Virus record (IMG/VR): IMGVR_UViG_3300034356_002642
Location: 62,001-126,000 of that record
DNA length: 64,000 bases
DNA from: a virus
Reading direction: 5' to 3' (one strand)
Both the position numbers and the translations under genes were made by a program. This document shows, in pieces, positions 34,832 to 46,100 of the stretch. The notes under the pieces were generated by a model that saw only the letters and a program-made list of their open reading frames with translations, was not told the DNA's origin and did no database searches. Position 1 is the stretch's first letter, and each line of letters opens with the position of its first letter.

Positions 34832-37818
34832 TAAATACTATCACAATTTATGTTTATTTGTATACCTACATTTAATGTAAGTATTTCATTAATATTTCTT
34901 TGAGTACAAGTTAGACTTGTGACAGTTAAAATGTTTCCATTTAAAAAATATGTAAACCCATAGTCGTATAACAATGGAAGATATTCAATTAAAGCATTTC
35001 TCCACATGATATTTGTTGGGGCATCAGTATATCCATACCCAACATAAAATGGCTCCTTAATTAACAAATCATCATTAATTCTTAAATCCACGTACCATTC
35101 AGTTTGAACCGAATTTTGAATACAATCGTTTAAAGTATACCCACTTTCAGCAATCATATTATTAACTCTATTCGCCAAAATACTATTAAAGTTTCCAACA
35201 TTAACATCCCCATTTGACCAAGCATATATATTATAATCAACATATTCTGTTGTACAAGTATAATCGAATATGTTTGAAATTATATAACAAGGGTCAACAG
35301 GAACCGGAATAAATTGACAACCTCGTTGTCTTCTATAAACAAATTTTTGTTTATGTAAGATAGAGTTCTCCATTTTAACACCTGAATTCCAAATTGTTGT
35401 GGCAGGAATCATTTGTTCCGCTAACTTCATCCAGTAAGGACCAATACCATTTACATAATCAATTAATTTTTGATAAGTATATTTGTTATTTGGTAATCCA
35501 ACAGTTTGTTCAGATTCTATGTATTTCCACCAAATTGATTGGAGTACCGGATATCCGCCTGTTTTACCGTCAGTAATATATTGTCGATTTCTAACATTAA
35601 TCATATTTTCCCAAAATGTTTGTGAGAATTCAAAGAATGTTTTCTTTTTTGGTTCAGGATTAATATATGTCCAATCCACTCCGCCAGGAACCGGATAACC
35701 AACAGTTAATCCCGATTCAGGAAACGGATAATCATATTCAACAGACTCTTTCCAAACATCGTATAATAAACCTTGTGATGGATTTAAAAATAAATCAACA
35801 TTCTTAACATTTAAGACTAATTTCTCATTATCAACATAATAATAAGCATTGTAATCACCATTAACTGAAACTCTTATTTTATTATCTTCTTCTAACCACG
35901 ACTTATTATTATCAATTACTTTTTGTAATTTAAAACCTTCTGTCATATATGGGAAATCCCTAAATCGGTCTAAGTAAGGTTGTCCGTAAGTGAATGGTTG
36001 TAATTGTGTTTGAATATTATAATTTTGACCGGTATAAACGGCGCCCGTAATAACCACCTCATCAGGACTTCTATGTTGTGGAGTTGATTCATACCAACCG
36101 GCACCAATTTGGAAGTAATAATTTTCAGTATTAACAGGGGCCTTTGGATATCCAAAAATATCAATAGGATAATCAGATAATCTAATTGAGACATCCTCAT
36201 ATGTCGCATTTGAGGTATAACCTGAATATATGTGACCACGAATTTTGTAAGTATCACCAGGTAAATAAGACGGAACTTTATTAACATAAGTCCCCCCCGA
36301 AATTGACGCCCACTGAGTCTCAAATTGCGTTAAATTAATTTTTTGGTCAGCCAAATAAATATGTTCATTAAATTCAATTAATGAATCAGGTGCACCAATT
36401 AATCTCAACATAAATTCAACAGACCTCCTAGTTCCTTTTGATTTAAAAAGATAAGAGGCATTAAGAATTAAATTACGATAAAACGAATAGTTTATCTCAG
36501 TTGGTGTAAGAGCCCTAGCGTAACCCGGATATGTTGGTGTTGCTGTATTCCCAAAAACAGAACTTAAGAAATCTTCATCTGTTATTGGAGAAAAATTAGA
36601 ACTCCACCCTAATGTTTGAGCCAAATTAACAAGTAATTGAGATGGTATATCATTGGATGGGTTATAATTAACCGAATTCATGTAAGCTAAAGCATCTATA
36701 AATTGTTTTATTTGGTCGAAACTTCTACCATAAATTTGAAATATTTTCTCAACTTTTTGACCCATAGTATCAAACTCTTTTAAAGAGTCCGTTACCAAAA
36801 ATCTTGAAATTAAATTTGTTTTGAATGAATCTAAATTAACCGCAATCTCATCAAGTTGGGTTAGATAATCGTCAAATAAAAATGAACGAATATCAAGATT
36901 CCACACACCGTCTTTAGGCCAAGTAACCTGTTGGTAATTCGTGTAAAATTCACCACTTTCTGTTTGAGCAGGTACTTGAAAAACCGCAGTATATTCAGGT
37001 CTAATTAAACGATTTAATAAGAATTTTTCAACTTCATCAAAACTTTCTGCAAAAATCTTATCAGCAATTAAATCATTTGGCCTAATTTGATAATCCTCAT
37101 TTATTGTTGTGGCCGTTATTCCAAAAGGAGCTCCTGAAACATAAAACGAAATATAACCATCACTTAATGTTTGAGACGGTTGGAATGACACAATTTTAAA
37201 AATATTGTCATTTATACTTACGCAATAATCTAAATAAGTATTGTATAAATTTCGATAAGGAGATGTTACTATTTCTCGTAAATTTAAATTTGTTGAGGCA
37301 CTAACCGAATAATCAATATCAAAAGGATTGTTAATTCTGTCGACATTAACTTCAAAATAAGTTTCATCATTAACTGAATCGTAAGATATGTTTATTGCGG
37401 TTGACCCTGTAACAAATTCCAAGTTACTAAACATAACATCTAACGATGCTGGAAAATAATGAATTACCTTAGTTGCAGATACTTGTAACCTTTTACGTAA
37501 TGAACCGTACATAGAAAAGTTAAGGACTTGTGAAACATCATAATTAGGATAAACCCTAAATTGTGTTGCCATAATCCTCCTACTCTCATTAACATCATCT
37601 ATATTTAACGATTGTAAACTTAAGGGTTCCGAAAATGCCCCTACATTAAAAGTTCTATTAACCTTCTCTGTAACCGAAGTAGTAAATTCAAAATTACCTT
37701 GCGTTAGACCTCCCCCTTCAACCGTTTGTAAACCTACAATGTTGTCGGAAAAAGTCGCAGCCCCACTTCCGGGTCTTGGCGGATAAAAATATTTTGTCGT
37801 ATTTACAGTTACTGCCAT
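34831..37818 (-). CDS. Baseplate wedge-type protein (gp7-like candidate, 995 aa)
   Basis: The N-terminal ~250 residues are beta-rich. The middle (residues ~300-500) is helical, with FLLNRLIRPEYTAVFQVP and the block SYLFKSKGTRRSVEFMLRLIGAPDSLIEF. I associate that block with phage tail P2 gpI-like/baseplate wedge proteins, where the 'KSKGT...R' segment is conserved. The length is close to T4 gp7 (about 1030 aa). Start and stop are both coupled to neighbours through TAATG. Which wedge subunit it is remains uncertain. Confidence 0.7.
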   Translation of the reverse strand: MAVTVNTTKYFYPPRPGSGAATFSDNIVGLQTVEGGGLTQGNFEFTTSVTEKVNRTFNVGAFSEPLSLQSLNIDDVNESRRIMATQFRVYPNYDVSQVLNFSMYGSLRKRLQVSATKVIHYFPASLDVMFSNLEFVTGSTAINISYDSVNDETYFEVNVDRINNPFDIDYSVSASTNLNLREIVTSPYRNLYNTYLDYCVSINDNIFKIVSFQPSQTLSDGYISFYVSGAPFGITATTINEDYQIRPNDLIADKIFAESFDEVEKFLLNRLIRPEYTAVFQVPAQTESGEFYTNYQQVTWPKDGVWNLDIRSFLFDDYLTQLDEIAVNLDSFKTNLISRFLVTDSLKEFDTMGQKVEKIFQIYGRSFDQIKQFIDALAYMNSVNYNPSNDIPSQLLVNLAQTLGWSSNFSPITDEDFLSSVFGNTATPTYPGYARALTPTEINYSFYRNLILNASYLFKSKGTRRSVEFMLRLIGAPDSLIEFNEHIYLADQKINLTQFETQWASISGGTYVNKVPSYLPGDTYKIRGHIYSGYTSNATYEDVSIRLSDYPIDIFGYPKAPVNTENYYFQIGAGWYESTPQHRSPDEVVITGAVYTGQNYNIQTQLQPFTYGQPYLDRFRDFPYMTEGFKLQKVIDNNKSWLEEDNKIRVSVNGDYNAYYYVDNEKLVLNVKNVDLFLNPSQGLLYDVWKESVEYDYPFPESGLTVGYPVPGGVDWTYINPEPKKKTFFEFSQTFWENMINVRNRQYITDGKTGGYPVLQSIWWKYIESEQTVGLPNNKYTYQKLIDYVNGIGPYWMKLAEQMIPATTIWNSGVKMENSILHKQKFVYRRQRGCQFIPVPVDPCYIISNIFDYTCTTEYVDYNIYAWSNGDVNVGNFNSILANRVNNMIAESGYTLNDCIQNSVQTEWYVDLRINDDLLIKEPFYVGYGYTDAPTNIMWRNALIEYLPLLYDYGFTYFLNGNILTVTSLTCTQRNINEILTLNVGIQININCDSI

Positions 37819-38726
37819 TAAGTTGTTATATTTGTGAAGTTTTTACTAAAATCAATATTATTATTTCTATTCTGTCTAACTTCATATAACAACGCATTAA
37901 ATTGGTCTCTAACCTCATATAAATTATATTGTCTAAAAATGTTATTTGCGGAATCATAGATTGTGTAAATCCCGTCGTCGATTGATTTACTTTGGTTTCC
38001 ATAAAGAGCAATCGCAAGAGATGAAATATCATATTCAACCATTTCTATTTCAACAGTAACCGGGTTAAAGAACGTATTAGTAATAATAATATCTTGACTT
38101 GGTTGTCCAATAAACGGTGTTGCGTTTGGTTTGTTAGTCGGTGATGATGATGGTGATAAAGTTAAAAACAATAAGTTTGAAGACCCGTCAACATATCTAT
38201 ATCTAATCGCCTTTTGTTGTGTATTAACTTCATTTGTTACGACAGGTTCACAATAAAAACTTGAGGTAATTACTCTAAAGAAATTTGGTATTTTTGAACC
38301 GTCCGGATTTAAATATTCAATACGAAATCCAACCAATCCTTGGGGTACAAATTTATTTTGATACTGAGTTGGGACATTAGCCAAATCAATAACTAAACCT
38401 TTGACGTTGGGTAACGAACTCAAAACACCGCAATCAGTAATTGTTGTTCTAATTTGTGCTGGTCTCAAATAAAGGGTGTAAAACCCTAAAGCGTTAAACT
38501 GACTTGCAGGTAAAGTTAAATTATATAACCCTCCTAAAACTTCAACACCGGCATTCCCACCCGTTTCTGAGTTTTCAAAGTAAGGTCGTAAAATAGTTTG
38601 AGCATCCAACTTCGTTAAAACGAATTGGTCTGTCACATCCCTACTTGGAGTGTAATTTAGTATAATTTCGACATCTGCAGGTGAGACATCGGAACCTCTG
38701 ACGGTCCCATACGACGATATTGCCAT
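37818..38726 (-). CDS. Baseplate/tail protein (302 aa)
   Basis: MAISSYGTVRGSDVSPADVE, a beta-rich protein of baseplate character. No catalytic motif or named family is recognised. Coupled by TAATG to the 995-aa gene after it; an HNH gene is inserted just upstream. Confidence 0.7.
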   Translation of the reverse strand: MAISSYGTVRGSDVSPADVEIILNYTPSRDVTDQFVLTKLDAQTILRPYFENSETGGNAGVEVLGGLYNLTLPASQFNALGFYTLYLRPAQIRTTITDCGVLSSLPNVKGLVIDLANVPTQYQNKFVPQGLVGFRIEYLNPDGSKIPNFFRVITSSFYCEPVVTNEVNTQQKAIRYRYVDGSSNLLFLTLSPSSSPTNKPNATPFIGQPSQDIIITNTFFNPVTVEIEMVEYDISSLAIALYGNQSKSIDDGIYTIYDSANNIFRQYNLYEVRDQFNALLYEVRQNRNNNIDFSKNFTNITT

Positions 38727-38729
38727 TTT

Positions 38730-39497
38730 TTATATTGTCTTTAATATTTTATTTCCTTTTTTTAAATTATCTTCAGCCCATAATGGTTGAAGATTCGTAT
38801 AGTAACTAAGTTGGTAAATTTCTTCTTCAGTTTTAGATGAAGATAATGGTATTATGTGGTCTATATGCCACCCATATAATCCATAATTTTCCCAAGACAT
38901 ACCCTCCTTAAATTGTTTTTCCAAATGTTCTTTAAGAAATTCCGGAGTACATCCTACAATTTCAAAGGTTTTATTTTTTTTAGTTATAATGTTAAGTTTC
39001 AAATATTGACTTAATCTTCGTCTAATATTACTTGACATTTTTCTTTTTGGTTTTTGATTACTTTTCTTAAGGGTTTCTTTTATTTTTTCAGGATTGTTTT
39101 CTCGATATTTTTTGTGAGATTCCATTATTTTTTCAATATTATTTTCTCTATATTGTTTACTATATTCCTTTATCTTTTCAATATTATTTTTTTTCCAAAT
39201 TGATGAATTTTCAATAGATTTTTTAGAATTATTTTCATACCATTTTTGACTATAATCTTTTACCTTATCAGGGTTATTTTTTTTCCATTCTCTACTTCTT
39301 TGGATTTCTTTTTCAGAGTTTATTTTATACCAATTTTGACTTGTCTCTTTTTTCTTCTCTGAATTAAGTTCCATCCATTTTGAAACACGTTTTATATTAC
39401 ACGTTTTACATTCACTCCTCCTATAAAGTTTTTTCTCTAAATAAAAATCATCCAATGATTTTTCAATTAAACATTTAGTACAAACTTTTGTTTCCAT
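38730..39497 (-). CDS. Free-standing HNH homing endonuclease
   Basis: About 255 aa from ATG 39497 (METKVCTKCLIEKSL), matching the start of the HNH gene at 58.8 kb; longer starts run into the upstream structural gene. One zinc ribbon (CTKC to CKTC) is followed by a Lys/Asn/Glu-rich linker with repeated xWKKNNxEKIKEY-type units, and the HNH domain WHIDHIIPLSSSKTEEEIY. It interrupts an otherwise continuous baseplate operon. It has no ribbon-helix-helix partner, but a TATTTATG element ends 3 bases before the ATG. Confidence 0.9.
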   Translation of the reverse strand: METKVCTKCLIEKSLDDFYLEKKLYRRSECKTCNIKRVSKWMELNSEKKKETSQNWYKINSEKEIQRSREWKKNNPDKVKDYSQKWYENNSKKSIENSSIWKKNNIEKIKEYSKQYRENNIEKIMESHKKYRENNPEKIKETLKKSNQKPKRKMSSNIRRRLSQYLKLNIITKKNKTFEIVGCTPEFLKEHLEKQFKEGMSWENYGLYGWHIDHIIPLSSSKTEEEIYQLSYYTNLQPLWAEDNLKKGNKILKTI

Positions 39498-39528
39498 ATT
39501 CATAAATACCTTATCTCTTTTTTTTCTG

Positions 39529-40620
39529 TTAATTTTCTTTATTAATGACATTGAAGAACCCAAACCCATAGTTAATCATGTCACCAAGGTTATCTACCTC
39601 ACCTAATCTTTGTATTCTCTCATACGCGGAGTTTTTACCTCTTTCAACAAAAACATTAGTTTGAACCTGTGCTTGGTCAATAACTTTGAGTAATACCTCA
39701 TCTTTAGTTATTGGAACCGCAGTTATATTATTTTCCGTAAGTCCTGATGATTGTACGAAATAAATTGTGGTACCATCAATGTAATCATAGTAATTAATTT
39801 CAGTAATTGTATAAGCAGTATAAATTGAAGTAACATCTGTTATTGCTCCCCATATTTGACCATTACTAATCACAGGAACCCCAATTCGTTCATTAATTGT
39901 TGGATTACCATACATTTTTAACTCATTAATTCTCGACTTAGTAATTCCTGATACGGTAAACGGTATTGAAACATAATTGTTAGAGGTTTGAGCAGATACT
40001 TCATTAATCGCATCCCCAGAAAATATATAATCATAAGATACCGAAGTCCCAACCCAATTCCCTGAAGAAGGAGCAAAAAATGCTTCACCCTGTGGGTTGT
40101 AAATTACAACATCACTAAATGGAACCGTTATTGTTTTTGAAACACTGGTAATGCCCCAAGGATTTGTTTGTTCTAATTTAATCGTATATTCTTTATTCTC
40201 AACAGGGTATGTGTGATTAATTGAATTAGGTGCGTAATTAGTGATAGTTTGTTTTGGGGAACCGTCACCCCAATCAATCTTATATGAAGATAAATCTAAA
40301 AATTTTTGGAACTCATCCGACGTATTATAAACATTGTAAAGGTAAGGGGATGATGTTGTTGAAGAAAATATAAAATTTGCAACAACATTTTTTTGTAATA
40401 CCGCACCATCAAATGGACTATAATACCCGGTATCAACCGCACTTTGTCTAATCAAAATAGGTATAGTCAATCCGGTTAATAAGGAACTACCATTAACACC
40501 CGAACTAACAACTTGGGTCATTGCAGAATAAACACCAACGGGTGTCCCTTCATAATCAACAACGAATAAATCCCCAAGAATCGTTTCCGGTGATATTTTA
40601 ATATTATAAAAATCTTCCAT
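39529..40620 (-). CDS. Baseplate/tail protein with PKD-like domain (363 aa)
   Basis: Residues ~100-170 form a PKD/Ig-like unit (YKIDWGDGSPKQTITN, then NHTYPVENKEYTIKLE), recognisable by WGDGS and the HTY turn. The flanks are beta-rich. TAATG coupling joins its start to the 276-aa gene upstream. It is a structural protein. Confidence 0.75.
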   Translation of the reverse strand: MEDFYNIKISPETILGDLFVVDYEGTPVGVYSAMTQVVSSGVNGSSLLTGLTIPILIRQSAVDTGYYSPFDGAVLQKNVVANFIFSSTTSSPYLYNVYNTSDEFQKFLDLSSYKIDWGDGSPKQTITNYAPNSINHTYPVENKEYTIKLEQTNPWGITSVSKTITVPFSDVVIYNPQGEAFFAPSSGNWVGTSVSYDYIFSGDAINEVSAQTSNNYVSIPFTVSGITKSRINELKMYGNPTINERIGVPVISNGQIWGAITDVTSIYTAYTITEINYYDYIDGTTIYFVQSSGLTENNITAVPITKDEVLLKVIDQAQVQTNVFVERGKNSAYERIQRLGEVDNLGDMINYGFGFFNVINKEN

Positions 40621-41450
40621 TATACAGGTGGGTTAATATATTCAAACCATTTTATGGGAATTGTTGTCCCGAGTCTTTGTCCATTAGTATTAACTACTTG
40701 ATATGTTTGATTTTTATAGTCTAAATTTACGGTATAGTAAAAAAATGTGTTATTATCAAAAAAATATGGATTAGCCCCTGTAGCAAAATTTGCTTGTGGA
40801 CCTTCAGTAGTGTCTAATGGGTCTGTACCATTACCTGTCATCATTTTAGTGAATTGTCCGGTTTTAGCATTATAAAATTTAGCGGACATATAAAATGTAT
40901 TAATATCTAAAAACTCTCTCTTTTTTAACCAATAAATAAAAAACCCTTCTTTATCTCCAACATAATCTAAAATAAATTTTGGTTTCCTAACATCTACCAC
41001 AGTCCTCTGCATTTGAGTGGACATTTTTAATCCTTGTTGTGTTGGTATAATGACGGTTAAATAATTTGTTTGTTTTTTCTCATCCGTATTATCGTAAAAA
41101 TCCAATTTAAAAAATGAATTTGTAAAATTATTAGTATAATAATATAAATCTTGGGGAGTAAATCCCTCACCTATATAATTTATTTTCCAATTATTAATAT
41201 TATTAATCGAACCTCCCGAATAAAAATAAAACTCATAATTAATTTCAGTGTTATTTGTTGTAGTATCAGGTGCATGACTAAATCGACTAATCTCAAAATC
41301 ACGACCTACTCCAATAACTTCAGTAATAACATCAGACTCATATTCATCAATTGCCATATCTAAACCCAAATAGTCCCAAGTTAGTCTAACCGGAATATTT
41401 ATTTGTTTATCAATACCATTTGGTACTATAGTGACTTTATTCACACTCAT
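40620..41450 (-). CDS. Baseplate/tail protein (276 aa)
   Basis: MSVNKVTIVPNGIDKQINIP, a beta-rich protein with several aromatic strands and a middle YVGDKEGFFIYWLKKREFLD. I do not recognise the family. It overlaps the 565-aa gene by 14 bases. Confidence 0.7.
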   Translation of the reverse strand: MSVNKVTIVPNGIDKQINIPVRLTWDYLGLDMAIDEYESDVITEVIGVGRDFEISRFSHAPDTTTNNTEINYEFYFYSGGSINNINNWKINYIGEGFTPQDLYYYTNNFTNSFFKLDFYDNTDEKKQTNYLTVIIPTQQGLKMSTQMQRTVVDVRKPKFILDYVGDKEGFFIYWLKKREFLDINTFYMSAKFYNAKTGQFTKMMTGNGTDPLDTTEGPQANFATGANPYFFDNNTFFYYTVNLDYKNQTYQVVNTNGQRLGTTIPIKWFEYINPPV

Positions 41451-43134
41451 CTATTAATGGTTTAATTGTAACATCGGAACCATATAGGCTTTCGTTGTAG
41501 TTTATTCCTTCGGGTATTAATCTAAAAGTAATATCAGTAAAAGGATAATGAGATGTATTTAAAAACGGGTAATCAACCCCTCTTTCTAAATTATCCGTAA
41601 AACCATAAGTATATATATCCCTCCATCTAAACTCTTGGTCGGCGCTTGAATAAAAAGAATAATTAGGGATTTGGTCAATAATATTAACATCTCCCGTTTC
41701 AACATAATCAGAAAAAACCCTTAATGTCATTTTATTATGTGGTTGATAATAATAACCTAATGAATTTGTGTCCGGTAAATTTGATGTTTGAAATATAGTT
41801 TGGTTATACTTTATTTTATGGTAATAAGGTGAAATTACTCTTTCAATTTGTTCATAATCATTCCACTCACAAAAATCACCGTCCATTACATCTCCTTTCA
41901 CTAAATTACTATTATAATAAAACGTCTTAGTCGCGCCACTAGTTTGAGTATATGAAGATAATGGAATTGTTGTGTTGGAGTCAGTATTAGTTAAATCCCA
42001 ATATTGATTTACTGTTTTGGTTAAGTTAAACCCCCAACCTTGTTTTAAACCGACCCCAGATGACGGCTCATTAAAATAACCTGAATATCCTTTATTAACA
42101 ATTGTTAAAAAAATCTCACTTAATGGTCGTTTTTGATTATCAATGTACCCCGCAAAATCTAAATCATACGCCGAAGTCATATTATATGCATTACTACTTG
42201 TTTTTTGAGAAATTCTTGAAATATGATTTGGTGTGATAGAACTGTATTCGAATTTCATAGTCTCTTTAAATACATTTTTTTCAAACCCAATTTTAGTAAC
42301 AATTAAATCATCTAAATTTGTAATCACTTTGTGTTCTCTCACATAATATTTTGATTTAGTCTCCGTTAAATTATCCGGGTTTATGACTCTTTTAAAAGTA
42401 CCATTCACATTATCACCAAATGTAGTTCCGGTATACCCAATATTTAAAACATTAAAAACATACTCTTCACTACCAAATAATCCATTACCTAATGAGTAAA
42501 CTTGGAAAATGTTTGAATTTCGATAAGTTAATGATAATTCAACATATTCATTTGTTGTTAACCCATGAGACCCAATACATTTAAAAGAAATTAATCCATT
42601 CCCATTAATTTCAATATTTTCAATACTAAAGGGAATACCTTGCTCCGCAACCCAATTAATAGTACCTAAAGTATCTGAATAGTAGTTTAATTTTTTTGTG
42701 TTATTATTTTCATGAGCATATGTTAAATAATACATCCAATTATAGGTATAAGCACTTTTGGATTTATAAACAAAGTGTTGATTATCAGTAATCGGTCTAA
42801 AAAAATCAAATTCATAAAACTGAGGGAATCCCTTCCAAGTACCACTATTAAATGATGTTTGAGGGTCAACATAATACAAATTATATTGAAATGGTAAGTA
42901 AGTAGTTGTGCCTGTATATGTGTTATCGTATAAATATTTAACTTTAAATGTTGGTCTAAAAATAGTACATAACTGTCTTTCGTCATCATAAACTTGAGCC
43001 AAACTTATAGTTGTACTTCTATCGTATTCCGTTATTTGTTGACTTGTTTGGTCTAATGAGATAGAAACATTTTCATTAACAGAAGGCGCCCCCTTATATT
43101 TAAGGTTACTTGGTATTATAGTGTAATTATTCAT
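41437..43134 (-). CDS. Baseplate/tail protein (565 aa)
   Basis: MNNYTIIPSNLKYKGAPSVN, Tyr/Asn/Thr-rich and beta-rich throughout. No known domain is recognised. Its start overlaps the end of the 1581-aa gene by 8 bases. A tail role is inferred from its place between clear baseplate genes. Confidence 0.7.
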   Translation of the reverse strand: MNNYTIIPSNLKYKGAPSVNENVSISLDQTSQQITEYDRSTTISLAQVYDDERQLCTIFRPTFKVKYLYDNTYTGTTTYLPFQYNLYYVDPQTSFNSGTWKGFPQFYEFDFFRPITDNQHFVYKSKSAYTYNWMYYLTYAHENNNTKKLNYYSDTLGTINWVAEQGIPFSIENIEINGNGLISFKCIGSHGLTTNEYVELSLTYRNSNIFQVYSLGNGLFGSEEYVFNVLNIGYTGTTFGDNVNGTFKRVINPDNLTETKSKYYVREHKVITNLDDLIVTKIGFEKNVFKETMKFEYSSITPNHISRISQKTSSNAYNMTSAYDLDFAGYIDNQKRPLSEIFLTIVNKGYSGYFNEPSSGVGLKQGWGFNLTKTVNQYWDLTNTDSNTTIPLSSYTQTSGATKTFYYNSNLVKGDVMDGDFCEWNDYEQIERVISPYYHKIKYNQTIFQTSNLPDTNSLGYYYQPHNKMTLRVFSDYVETGDVNIIDQIPNYSFYSSADQEFRWRDIYTYGFTDNLERGVDYPFLNTSHYPFTDITFRLIPEGINYNESLYGSDVTIKPLIDECE

Positions 43135-46100
43135 TTACTGAATATTTTGTTTTAAATTTATCTAAAGCACTCTCTCCTTTAACCGGACCAAAATAAAATT
43201 GATATGGCGCGCCGACTAAAAATTTAGGATTTCTAACTAATGAAGCATTACTTGAATAATTACCATTATCATCCATCCCAAAAATATATCCTCGAGCCAT
43301 TAAATCTTCACTACTAACGTCGACATTAGATGCCAAAAAATATTTAGTTGTTAAACTAGCTCTGTCTAATCCTTGGTAAGGGGTATTTTGGATTATGTCT
43401 TCGGTGTCTGTTGCCCAATTATTATATTGACCTCCAAATAAATTTGACGAGGAATTGTTGACAGGAATATCAAGTTCCCATTGATAAAATGGTACAACTT
43501 GGGATTTAATCCCATAAGGGTAGGGGTAAAACCCAATATTGTCGTTACCTCTAAAATTAATCCTACCGGGAGTTAAATAATCCTTAGTTTGTAAATTTTC
43601 AGTTGTTGATGAAAACCATACTGCAATTGTTGGATTTTCTGAATTACCCAATATTGTTGTTGGTGGACCTCCTGTCGTTTCATAATATTCAGGTGAAAAA
43701 TTAATATTACCAATTTCACAATTAATTGACATTAATTGAGCTAAATCCCCATCAATTCTACGGCGCCTACCTAAAATGTCATTGGTTTCATTACGAGAAA
43801 ATAACTGTTGTAATGAGTTATCTCCCAATGGTATTATTTGAGCCAAAAAACCTTCATCGGTAATCCGTGAAATAACAAATAAATTAATTAAATCAGAGGT
43901 ATCCCCATAACTAGTTGAATTAATATTAGGTAATATATACCCCTTAGTTGATGGGTCAAAAGTTATCTCAGAATAAAAATAATCTTTCATACCTAAATTA
44001 ATAATTGTTGTTGGGAACATTAAATTAACTACGTTAACTCCATAATCATTATTAGTCTTATTACCTACAAATCTATTACTAATGTAGTTGTATGGACTAC
44101 TTCTATAATAAAAATTATTAGTATCCTCATCAAAATAAGATAAATCCTTACAAAATTTTGGTGGTAAAGCTTTATTTTGACTATTATAAAAAGTGTCCAC
44201 TTGAATCGGAAATGCGTAAAGAGAACCATTAATCCAATTATTCATAAACGATTGTGATAACACTCCTCGACATATTCCATAGAAAAATCTAAAACGAAAC
44301 CCCCATTCAGCAAAACTTCCAATATCTTTTAACATATCAATTAAAGGTCGTCTCATAAACATATAACACCCATTTTCAACAGCATCATTATTTTCACAAG
44401 ATTCGTTAATATCAAAATCGTCACCAAATCCTTTATAACAATTTAAACTAACCATACCTTCACAATCAAAACTTCGTAAAACAGTACTGTCATTAGGTAA
44501 TCCTGTTAAATCCGCAGTTACTTGGTCGGCACCTGTTGTATTACTTTGTGATGAAATAACACCTGATTCGGTATTAATTGAATAGATTCCAAAATTATTA
44601 TTTTGTTGTAATAAAGAAGGGTTATTATCCCACGAACCACCATCTAAAAAGTCAGAACTAGGTAGCCTATCCGTCCTTAACACATTTTGTTGCGAAGAAT
44701 TAATAGTCATTATATTTGTTTGGGTAAAAGTTTTTGTATAGTAAAAATAATTAAAAGACCCATATGAAAAAGAAAGACTATTTCCTAATTGGTCATTATA
44801 ATCATTGGATGACATTGCGGCAACTCCAGATACATTTTCAGTATTATCATATTTTGAACTATCGGGTAGTGACAACCAAAACCCATTTGAGGTTGTTGAT
44901 ATCACTTTATTACCCGAAATTTGAAATTTTAATGGGGGTGTTAAGCTACTATCCAACGAACTATAATATCTTGTCGCTGTTGTTGTAAATCCCGAATATT
45001 TATTTCCCGGATTAAAAAAATATGATTGGTAAAACATACCGCTTTGGGTATAAGGTTGCACTGACAATGAAACATTGTCCAACTTTTGAATTGGAATATT
45101 AAGTCGTGTCGACGCAGTTACTGACCAATTTGAGTCATTTTCATTTGTCCCAAATAAACCTCCTAATTTGTATTCATTTAAATATAACGGGGAATAAGGG
45201 TCAACACCTCTTTGTAAAACTAAAATGTACTGAGATTCATAATCCTCCAAATAGTCAGTGGCGGTCATTGATACCACTGATTGAACCACACCAATGTTAC
45301 CAGAAACTTTTTTATATTCAGTAATAACTGTTGGTGTTGATAATATATTTGGAAAAGATTGTGTTGTACCTGAATTCCATATCAATATCGCCTGAGAAAC
45401 CGTAATTGCGGTTATAACTTGGTAATATTCAATATCAGAAGGAAATTTATAATTTGTTTCAGTTGAACCATAAGGTAAGATATAAGAGGTACTTAAATTA
45501 CTATTTTGGCTGCCGTCATTAGGGTTAGCATAAGATATGTTCACAATTGTTTGTCCACTACCATTATATGAACTACCACTAATCCCTGTAGTTATACCAG
45601 ATATAGTATTAGCAGTATATAAATAATTTTTATCCTCCGAATTACTAAAATTAACAAAACTTAATAAATCCCCGGGATTATATTGTTCTTGAGATAAAAC
45701 GGTAATTGAATTATCGTAATGATATTTTCCAACATTTTCATTCTTAGAAACAGTAACTTTAATCTTATTGACCCCCGTAAAATAATTTGACCTTTGATTA
45801 AACAAGTTAATCCTTTCTCCAATTGGTAAATTTTTACTTGCCAAAATACGCTCCCCATTAAGACTATACACGTTTGAAATTGGTAACTTATATCGTTGAT
45901 TATTTGAAACCGTACTAACACTACCATAACCCGCCAAAACTTGTGAATAAACATCACTTAATTGTTCCGCGGTATCAGTATCTCCCGAAAATCTAATAGA
46001 TTCCAACATCGCGGTATAGTTTTCTTGCAAAGACACATAAGTTAGAATTCCGGTACCATTTGGATTTCCTTCATTATACGTATTATTACTTTGAACTCCG